Under the pieces are notes generated by a model. That model saw only the letters and a list, made by a program, of their open reading frames with translations. It had not been told where the DNA came from and did not search any database. Made by a program: the position numbers and the translations under genes. A DNA stretch of 37,010 nt from Bryobacterales bacterium. GTDB taxonomy: Bacteria > Acidobacteriota > Terriglobia > Bryobacterales > Bryobacteraceae. Shown one piece after another: positions 1-9,170 of this stretch. The stretch is from contig JAOAPO010000498.1 of NCBI GenBank assembly GCA_025462945.1, positions 1 to 37,010 on the forward strand, in the 5' to 3' direction. Position 1 is the first letter of the stretch; each line of letters begins with the position of its first letter.

Positions 1-2
1 AC

Positions 3-182
3 AAGAACAGCGGTCTGGCCATGATCGTGGCCGGCGGCAGCAAAAGGCTGGCGAAAGGTGCGCATACACGCGTCACGGGAACTGTTGGCGATGTCTACGT
101 CACGGTGGCGGATGAGGTGGTCGGAGCCGGCATCGGGAAGTTCCCCACGTCGACGAAAAAGCTTGGCGCACTACTCACGTAG
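3..182 (+). CDS. C-terminal fragment of an unidentified protein, truncated by window start
   Basis: Frame 3 open from window edge: KNSGLAMIVAGGSKRLAKGAHTRVTGTVGDVYVTVADEVVGAGIGKFPTSTKKLGALLT, stop TAG at 180-182. Confidence 0.5.
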   Translation, partial: KNSGLAMIVAGGSKRLAKGAHTRVTGTVGDVYVTVADEVVGAGIGKFPTSTKKLGALLT

Positions 183-221
183 GCGCTGAAACGAAACTCT
201 CAGGCGCGGGTCATTCTTAAT

Positions 222-2716
<2,495 letters not shown>

Positions 2717-2719
2717 GTC

Positions 2720-4156
2720 TTAAGAGTCGGTGTCGTGATACCCGAAGAACCCTCGGGTTTTAATCACGTCAGCGATCTCGGGCGGCACCATTGACACCCA
2801 CGCCGGGTCATCTTCCTTGATCCGGCGCAGCACATCGCGGGAGAAGATGTGCAGTACACTCTCGTCGTAGTTCTCGAGTTGCTTGACGCTGCCGCGGTCC
2901 ACCACGTGCCGGTAGAGCGACTGTACGCTTTGCGGCATCGCGACGTTGTCGACCTTCGTTAGAGCGCCAGTAACGGGATCTTTTAGCGGGTAGACGTAGA
3001 TGCGCAGATCCCGGGTGAACAGCTTGCCAAACGCCTCCAAAATCCCGCCGTCGAGATTGGCGTAATACTGCTCATTGAAGAGATCCAGCAGGCTCGCAAC
3101 GCCCATTGTTAATGCCACAGGCTCGCGCGTGTAGCGGGTGAGCCATGCCGCAAGCCGGTAGTACTCGGAGTAGTCCGAAATCAGGACGGTCTTCCCGGCC
3201 GCAGCCAGTACGTCTGCCCGGGCAAGGAAATCGCTGAGATCGATGTGGCCGGTCACCAGCAGATTGCTCATGGTGATCTCCATCAGATCGACAATCTCCT
3301 CAGGCTTCACACCCAGGTCGGTGGCGAAACGCTCGTGCGCGCTGTGCAGCATGTCGATGTTAACGCGAGTCACTGGCCGGAAACTGCCGCGCTCCACCAG
3401 CACCGGATGTTTGCGAAGGACTTCCGCGGCCTGCAGCACCTCGCCAGAAGGCCCGAACATGGCCGCGCCGCTTAAGCCAAGCTGAACGAGGCGGAGACTC
3501 ATGACACGGTTGTCGACGTGCCGAAACTCGATGCCCGAGAACTCGATCATGTCGATTTCGATGCGGTCCGTAGTCAGGTTGTCGAGGAGAGATTCGACCA
3601 CCTTATCCGGCTTATGGTGGAGGAAGCAGGCGGCATACAGCAGGTTGACGCCGACGATCCCGAGCGCCTCCTGCTGCAGGCTGTTCTCGTGATCCAGCAT
3701 GCGGACGTGGATCACAATCTGGCTGTCGTCGTCGCGGGGGTGAGCCTGAAATTTGACGCCCATCCAGCCATGGCATTCATTGGTGCCTTTGAAATTGCGC
3801 GCTGACACGGTGTCCGCGAAGACGAAGAACGCTGTCGAACTGCCGCGGGAAGGCCGCAAACGCTCCAGATTCAGGCTGTGCTCATGGTCAAGCATGCTCT
3901 GCAGGCGTTCACGCGAGACATAGCGTTTACAACGCCCATAGATCGCGTCGCTAACCGCCATGTCATAGGCCGAAATGGACTTGGAAATGGACCCAGCGGC
4001 AGCCCCGACCCGGAAAAACCAGCGCGCGACTTCCTGCCCGGCTCCAATTTCCGCAAACGTGCCGTAATGCAGCTTATCGAGATTGATTCGAAGAGCTTTT
4101 TCGTGCGTGCTTAGTCTGGAACCTTCGTCTGCTGCCCCGTCCGCCCGGTTCGCCAT
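2720..4156 (-). CDS. Conserved protein of unclear function (LRINLDKxxYGTFAEIGAGQEVARWFF family)
   Basis: Long ORF; N-terminus ALRINLDKLHYGTFAEIGAGQEVARWFF and MLDHE repeats look like a conserved family; internal ATG at 4156 preferred over 4210. Confidence 0.7.
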   Translation of the reverse strand: MANRADGAADEGSRLSTHEKALRINLDKLHYGTFAEIGAGQEVARWFFRVGAAAGSISKSISAYDMAVSDAIYGRCKRYVSRERLQSMLDHEHSLNLERLRPSRGSSTAFFVFADTVSARNFKGTNECHGWMGVKFQAHPRDDDSQIVIHVRMLDHENSLQQEALGIVGVNLLYAACFLHHKPDKVVESLLDNLTTDRIEIDMIEFSGIEFRHVDNRVMSLRLVQLGLSGAAMFGPSGEVLQAAEVLRKHPVLVERGSFRPVTRVNIDMLHSAHERFATDLGVKPEEIVDLMEITMSNLLVTGHIDLSDFLARADVLAAAGKTVLISDYSEYYRLAAWLTRYTREPVALTMGVASLLDLFNEQYYANLDGGILEAFGKLFTRDLRIYVYPLKDPVTGALTKVDNVAMPQSVQSLYRHVVDRGSVKQLENYDESVLHIFSRDVLRRIKEDDPAWVSMVPPEIADVIKTRGFFGYHDTDS

Positions 4157-4282
4157 CAAGACTTGACCAACTCCTATTGCCATTATGAGATACGCACTCA
4201 GGAGAGACATCGCGGATTGAATTTCGGGTTCGAAACCTTCCCCGCTGGCAGGCGTCTGCTAACAGCAGGACGGTGAAGACGT

Positions 4283-4768
4283 TTGATGAAGCGAATCATG
4301 TCGGTGGCAGTTCTGATCCTCGGGATTGCCGCCGCGCAAAAACGAACCCAACCGGCCCGGAAACTGGCTCCGGAGATGCTGGCCAGCCACAACCAGGTAC
4401 GAGCATCGCTCGGTTTGTGGCCGCTGGTCTGGTCTCCGAAACTTGCGGCATACGCGCAGGAGTGGGCCAATACGCTGCTGGCGGAAGGGCAGTTCAAGCA
4501 CCGCACCAGAGGTGCCTACGGCGAGAATCTGTATGAGATCACGGGCGGCTATGCAGCACCTGCCGAGGTGGTGAAGTCGTGGGCGAACGAAGCCGCTGAC
4601 TACGACTACAAGGCCAACCGGTGCCGCAAAATGTGCGGCCACTACACGCAGATTGTCTGGAGTGAAACCAAAGCCGTCGGCTGTGCCGTGGCCTGGCGCG
4701 ATGGCCGCGAAATCTGGGTCTGCAACTACGACCCGCCCGGCAACTACGTCGGCGAGCGCCCCTACTGA
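4283..4768 (+). CDS. Secreted CAP/SCP (PR-1-like) domain protein
   Basis: Signal peptide; HNQVRASLGLWPLVWSPKLAAYAQEWA, GENLYE, CGHYTQIVWSETKAVGCAVA and WVCNYDPPGNYVGERPY are classic CAP motifs. Confidence 0.93.
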   Translation: MMKRIMSVAVLILGIAAAQKRTQPARKLAPEMLASHNQVRASLGLWPLVWSPKLAAYAQEWANTLLAEGQFKHRTRGAYGENLYEITGGYAAPAEVVKSWANEAADYDYKANRCRKMCGHYTQIVWSETKAVGCAVAWRDGREIWVCNYDPPGNYVGERPY

Positions 4769-4798
4769 AGCCGGGCGTTAGACTTGGTACTTCCAACC

Positions 4799-5239
4799 AT
4801 GTCACCTCAGGCCAAAGCCGAACAACTCGGCATCGTATTCGAGAAGCAAACGCCCGGCTATCTCAATCTCTGCATCCGCTGCGGCAACCAACTGATTACG
4901 TCGGGGCACGTGAGCACCCTGAAAGGCAAGCTCGGAGCCGGCGTGACCACCCAGCAGGGCTACGAGGCCGCGAAGGATTGCGCCGCGAAAATCCTCAACT
5001 CGGTCTGGAACGCGCACGGAACACTCGATGGCCTCCGCGTCCTGAAACTGCTCGGCTGCGTGAACTCAGCGCCGGATTTTATCGAGCAGCACCTCGTCAT
5101 CAACGGAGCGTCGGATCTGCTGCATGAAGTCTTCGGAAAAACGGAAGACGGCTACCATGCACGCTCAGCAGTTGGATTCGTATCCCTGCCGACCGGGGTA
5201 GCCGTCGAGGTCGAAGCGATTTTCGAAGTGAAGAGCTAA
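4799..5239 (+). CDS. RidA family protein (YjgF/YER057c/UK114)
   Basis: GNQLITSGHVSTLKGKLG...AAKDCAAKILNSVWNAHGTLDGL...HARSAVGFVSLPTGVAVEVEAIFEV retains the conserved Arg/Glu region. Confidence 0.85.
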   Translation: MSPQAKAEQLGIVFEKQTPGYLNLCIRCGNQLITSGHVSTLKGKLGAGVTTQQGYEAAKDCAAKILNSVWNAHGTLDGLRVLKLLGCVNSAPDFIEQHLVINGASDLLHEVFGKTEDGYHARSAVGFVSLPTGVAVEVEAIFEVKS

Positions 5240-6108
5240 CGCTTCACGGGCGGCATCTCGAATAAGGTTGGGTCTTGCGCACCCTGCAGGATGTCTGTGA
5301 GTTCGAACGTGGTTTCGCCAAATCGTGGATCATTGTTGGTGCTCTTGATCAGCACGCCAAGATCGTTCGAAAACCAGCGTTCCGAGATTACCTTGATTTC
5401 GCGGTCGTTTCCAATCTGGCCTTCGGGGATCGTGATCGTGGAACGGGTTCCGTGGGCCATGACTCCGTTGATGACCTGATCACCGAGGTCTTCAGTATTG
5501 CCCTTTTCGGCCGGGATCGCAGGAGCGATCATCGTGCGGGCGATCATGGGGCCGTTCGCCGATGCAACACTGGTCGTCGCCATGGCCTCGGCCTTTGCCT
5601 TCTCTACCAGTTCTTTGTGCACCTGGAGTTCTCCCGCCGTTGAGGTCAGGTGGTCTTGCAGGGCTGCCTTATCGGGTAGGGCAGTGAACGAGCCTGACCG
5701 CATCATCAATACTCTCGATTTGCCGTTCGCAGACTCGCGCATCGCACCCGTCGACGGGTCAGAGATCGAGACGCTGGCGCCGTTCTCGCGCTCGATTCTT
5801 GTGCGGCCATCGTAGTCACGGTAGAACTTGTCCTTCTCCACCTTGTCGATGTGGGTGCCGTCCCCCAGTGTTTGTCGGGTTCGCCGTGTTTCCGTCGCGG
5901 AAAACGGCTTCCCTGTGACGGGCTTGAGCGCCATCGGTTCCATCCGCACGCCAGCCATGCCCGGTTCGGCATTGTTGAAAAAATACTGGAACCCGACGTT
6001 CTTATCCACGCCACCGGGAACGCCTGCCACCGTCTGCTGCGCCTGCAGGCTGCCAGCTATAGCAGTCGCGCACATCGCGACCGTCAGAATGTGCCTGTTT
6101 GTGTTCAT
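5236..6108 (-). CDS. Secreted hypothetical protein, third gene of the sigma/anti-sigma operon
   Basis: N-terminal signal peptide (MNTNRHILTVAMCATAIAGSLQAQQ); start overlaps the stop of the anti-sigma ORF. Confidence 0.7.
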   Translation of the reverse strand: MNTNRHILTVAMCATAIAGSLQAQQTVAGVPGGVDKNVGFQYFFNNAEPGMAGVRMEPMALKPVTGKPFSATETRRTRQTLGDGTHIDKVEKDKFYRDYDGRTRIERENGASVSISDPSTGAMRESANGKSRVLMMRSGSFTALPDKAALQDHLTSTAGELQVHKELVEKAKAEAMATTSVASANGPMIARTMIAPAIPAEKGNTEDLGDQVINGVMAHGTRSTITIPEGQIGNDREIKVISERWFSNDLGVLIKSTNNDPRFGETTFELTDILQGAQDPTLFEMPPVKR

Positions 6109-6821
6109 CGAAATCTCCTGTCGGAACTTGTATCTGCAATCGAAAGCAATCGGACAGCTCGCGCCCTGCCGTCCTCACCAACCAGAACATCGGCGCTCGC
6201 GCTGGCACCCATGTCCTGTACTCGCAAAGGCAGTCCGGCCGCAATGAGGGCCGCTACCGGAACATCCATCCGCACCACATCCGCGCGCTCATTCGGTGCG
6301 AGCGGGGTGGTGAAGGGAATGCTGACGAAAGTGGGTTCCTGTGTCGCAGCAGGTGCTGGCACATGGACCGCTGCGTTGCCCAATTGCGGGCGGGGCGGCA
6401 TCGTGACTGGCCTTGCACGGGCTACCGGGGGCTTCTGCACCACTGGTGTCGGCGCGACTGAAGCTGGATTCGAAACGGCCGTCGCCGCCTGCGGCTTCTG
6501 TTTTGGTATCCGCGAGAGAACAATGGCAACCACCGCCGCCGCCGTCATTGCGAAGGCACCACCGGCAAACCAGAATCTTCGCGGACGCAGAGCCACCCGA
6601 CGTGCGGCGTCAAACTCAGCAAGCAACACGCGTTCGAGGCCTTCCGGGAGCGCTGCAGGGGCCGCAGCTGACACGCCGCGCATCGCAAGGCTGACCCGCT
6701 GCTGCGTGGCCAGAAACTCCTGGCAGTCCTCACAGACTGCCAGATGGAGTGCCGCACTTTTCTCAGGCTGGCCACCCCGCGCTATCTCAATCAGGCCATT
6801 CCGATACAAACCGCAATTCAT
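6105..6821 (-). CDS. Putative zinc-finger anti-sigma factor, single TM segment
   Basis: N-terminal HxxxCxxC (HLAVCEDC), central hydrophobic segment, immediately downstream of ECF sigma with 4-nt overlap. Confidence 0.8.
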   Translation of the reverse strand: MNCGLYRNGLIEIARGGQPEKSAALHLAVCEDCQEFLATQQRVSLAMRGVSAAAPAALPEGLERVLLAEFDAARRVALRPRRFWFAGGAFAMTAAAVVAIVLSRIPKQKPQAATAVSNPASVAPTPVVQKPPVARARPVTMPPRPQLGNAAVHVPAPAATQEPTFVSIPFTTPLAPNERADVVRMDVPVAALIAAGLPLRVQDMGASASADVLVGEDGRARAVRLLSIADTSSDRRFR

Positions 6822-7390
6822 GCCGAGTACCTCACAGCTTCCTTCACCTTACGATTGACGCCCAGCAACTTGCGGGCTAACAGAGTCCGCGCCCGATGCA
6901 GACGCGACCGGACCGTGCCAGTGGCACACTCCAGCTGCGAAGCCGCATCTTCATAACTTGTCTCTTCCAGATCGCACAACACGACCACCTCGCGATAACG
7001 TTCAGGCAGCGCGGCAATAGCCGATCGGAGCTGTTCCTTATCCTCATCGCCATCGCCCGTTGCGGGCTGCACTGACGGAGTGGCAGTCTCGTCATACTGC
7101 ACCCACCGCTTCTCCTGCTGCCAGCGGCGCTGCACAAATTTGCGCGCAACCCCGGTCAGGAAGGCGCCGAGATCACCCCGTATGGGGTCGAACCCGTCGG
7201 GATGGTGGATGAGCCAGACGAACACATCCTGCGTTATCTCGATCGCCTTCCCGGAATCGCCCGTCATATGCAGCGCGAAGCGGTGGACAGCCGGCGAATG
7301 GGCCCGGTAGATCTCTGTGAACGCATCGCGGTCACCGGCGCGGAAACGCCGCATCAGGTCCCGGTCCGTAGCTCTGGCGAAAGCGATCAT
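6818..7390 (-). CDS. RNA polymerase ECF-type sigma factor
   Basis: DRDLMRRFRAGDRDAFTEIYRAHSPAVHRFALHMTGD...AIALPERYREVVVLCDLEETSYEDAASQLECATGTVRSRLHRARTLLARKL; start at 7390 (MIAFARATDRDL) rather than the 8062 extension. Confidence 0.93.
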   Translation of the reverse strand: MIAFARATDRDLMRRFRAGDRDAFTEIYRAHSPAVHRFALHMTGDSGKAIEITQDVFVWLIHHPDGFDPIRGDLGAFLTGVARKFVQRRWQQEKRWVQYDETATPSVQPATGDGDEDKEQLRSAIAALPERYREVVVLCDLEETSYEDAASQLECATGTVRSRLHRARTLLARKLLGVNRKVKEAVRYSA

Positions 7391-7580
7391 TAGTAAGCTT
7401 CTGCTTCTCTTCCAGCGCAGGCGAACGAAAGTTCCACAATTTTTCAGGCCGATAGCCGCGCAAGACCGATTCTGTGCCTCTTGATACCATATTGGCTCCG
7501 GTGCAAACTTGCTCTTCCTGATGGGCGGGCACGGACAGGAACCGGAAGGGCGGCTCGAGAACTCGACCGGTTGGACAGCA

Positions 7581-8135
7581 ATGGCAGAGACGCAGCAAAA
7601 ACCGTCGTCCGAACAGTACGCACCCGCCTGCAAAAAGTGCGGGTCGCTCGAAGTCCGGCGACTGAAGAGATACCTTTTCGATAGACTTCTGTCCTTACAG
7701 CCTTTTATCTGCAGCCGTTGTAAGAGTCGGCAGAAGGCATTCAGGCGCGACTGGACCCTGATCCCGAAACTTCTTCTTCTATCAGCAGTTGCGGCGGCTG
7801 GGGCATATCTTTCCATCAATCCACCTGATTTCCGCTTATCGGGGGCACCGGCTCCAAGCGAAGCGGAAGCCCTGGGACGCGCGAGGGCAGCCATGGGCGG
7901 GCAGCTTTCTACTTTCGAGCAGTTGATGTCAAAGAAGCCAAAGCCAACCCTCGATAACGCTACTGTCCTGCGACTTTGGCGCGCGAACGTGGGTGCCAGC
8001 GTCATCCTGCAGATGATTCGGACGTCGAATGGCGAGTACGATGTGAGCGCGAACGCGATCATTGTTCTTCGAGACGCACAGGTCGATCAGGCAGTGATCC
8101 TGGCCATGATTGACGCTAACTACAACACCAAGTAA
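7581..8135 (+). CDS. Hypothetical membrane protein with N-terminal CxxC-x23-CxxC ribbon and duplicated C-terminal helix motif
   Basis: CKKCG...FICSRCKS, hydrophobic LLLLSAVAAAGAYLSI, then VILQMI / VILAMI repeated 31 residues apart. Confidence 0.65.
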   Translation: MAETQQKPSSEQYAPACKKCGSLEVRRLKRYLFDRLLSLQPFICSRCKSRQKAFRRDWTLIPKLLLLSAVAAAGAYLSINPPDFRLSGAPAPSEAEALGRARAAMGGQLSTFEQLMSKKPKPTLDNATVLRLWRANVGASVILQMIRTSNGEYDVSANAIIVLRDAQVDQAVILAMIDANYNTK

Positions 8136-8195
8136 GCCTGGCCGGGCCCGCAACTGTCAAGGGCGGTCTGAAAGCTGATAGAACCGAACGTTTTA

Positions 8196-8239
8196 AGTAC
8201 TATTGGTATCAATCTTAGTATTTCTTAGTACCTAGTACT
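8196..8239. promoter_or_regulatory. AT-rich stretch with repeated AGTACT/TTAGTA elements upstream of the PEP-CTERM gene
   Basis: AGTACT at 8196-8201 and 8234-8239; TCTTAGTA twice between them. Confidence 0.3.
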
Positions 8240-8394
8240 TTCATTTTCTTTTTGCTCATGTATGGTTGATCTGTAGCTACTCACAAAAGACAGCTATCGT
8301 TTTGCTGTATCGGCAGGCAATCAGGCGAAACCACAATCTGGTTTCCAGTTCTGTCAGAACCGCATTCGCGTGTAAGTAAATTCTGGGAGAAAAG

Positions 8395-9075
8395 ATGAAA
8401 TTATTCACTATTGTGGCTATCGCGGGCGCTTTTGCCGGCGGAATGCACGCAGAGGTTTTAAGCTATAACGCAAACCTTACAAACGGCGTTTATTTCGGCA
8501 GCGGCAATCTGAATGGCGGGTTCACCGTCAGCACTGGGAACGGGGTCGAAATCGGTCTCCGGGCTGTATTGCGTCAGCAGGGCGCGATCACGCCAACTGG
8601 AGATCTCTACCTTGCGCCCGCAGGCACACAGACTGCGCCCACAGCGAATCCGGCGCGAGCCGCGTGGAACTATGAGTTTTCAGTAGATCTGAGCGGAAGC
8701 GGGCTGAATTTGAGTCAAGTCCAAAGTATCCTCTCCATCACTTCCGTAGCTTCCGGGGTGAATACGCCGTTCAACCTGCAATTGCTCCCCGACAATGCCA
8801 CAGTCGCTGGAAACCGCTTCCAGAATTCTGAGAACATGATGTTCGGCGGGTTCTACGCGACATCCGGGTACAACGTCAACGCAAACGAAGATTACACCTT
8901 CACTCTGGACGTGTACAAAATCGGCCTGGGCGCTGCCCCGAACACGCTGCTGGGAACGGACACGATGCTGGTGCGTACTGGAACTGGTGCCGAGGCACCT
9001 GAACCAGCCACCTTCGGCCTCATCGGTTTGGGCCTTGCCGGCGTCTACGCTGCTCGCCGTCGCCGCAAGGCATAG
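8395..9075 (+). CDS. PEP-CTERM sorting domain-containing exported protein
   Basis: Signal peptide MKLFTIVAIAGAFAGGMHAE; C-terminus PEPATFGLIGLGLAGVYAARRRRKA matches PEP-CTERM architecture. Confidence 0.9.
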   Translation: MKLFTIVAIAGAFAGGMHAEVLSYNANLTNGVYFGSGNLNGGFTVSTGNGVEIGLRAVLRQQGAITPTGDLYLAPAGTQTAPTANPARAAWNYEFSVDLSGSGLNLSQVQSILSITSVASGVNTPFNLQLLPDNATVAGNRFQNSENMMFGGFYATSGYNVNANEDYTFTLDVYKIGLGAAPNTLLGTDTMLVRTGTGAEAPEPATFGLIGLGLAGVYAARRRRKA

Positions 9076-9093
9076 TCAGGAACTAAACGAGAT

Positions 9094-9135
9094 AAAGCCC
9101 CGGTGGTGCGACTCAAGTCGCACCACCGGGGCTTT
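9094..9135 (+). terminator. Rho-independent terminator, probably bidirectional, between convergent genes
   Basis: Perfect 20-bp inverted repeat AAAGCCCCGGTGGTGCGACT-CA-AGTCGCACCACCGGGGCTTT followed by CCTTTTT. Confidence 0.93.
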
Positions 9136-9170
9136 CCTTTTTGAGCGCCTTTGACGAATTTACCTGCGCC

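Noticed and set aside
5851-6858. 335-aa plus-strand ORF
   Set aside because: Antisense shadow of the anti-sigma and secreted-protein genes; low-complexity Ala/Arg/Ser composition typical of high-GC shadow ORFs.
7391-8062. N-terminal extension of ECF sigma ORF (414-aa version)
   Set aside because: The sigma domain starts at MIAFARATDRDLM (7390); the extension is antisense to the zinc-ribbon ORF and lacks domain character.
8136-8394. Sigma-54 promoter for the PEP-CTERM gene
   Set aside because: No GG-N10-GC element with proper flanks found by eye; TGGCCGGGCCCGCA has incorrect spacing.
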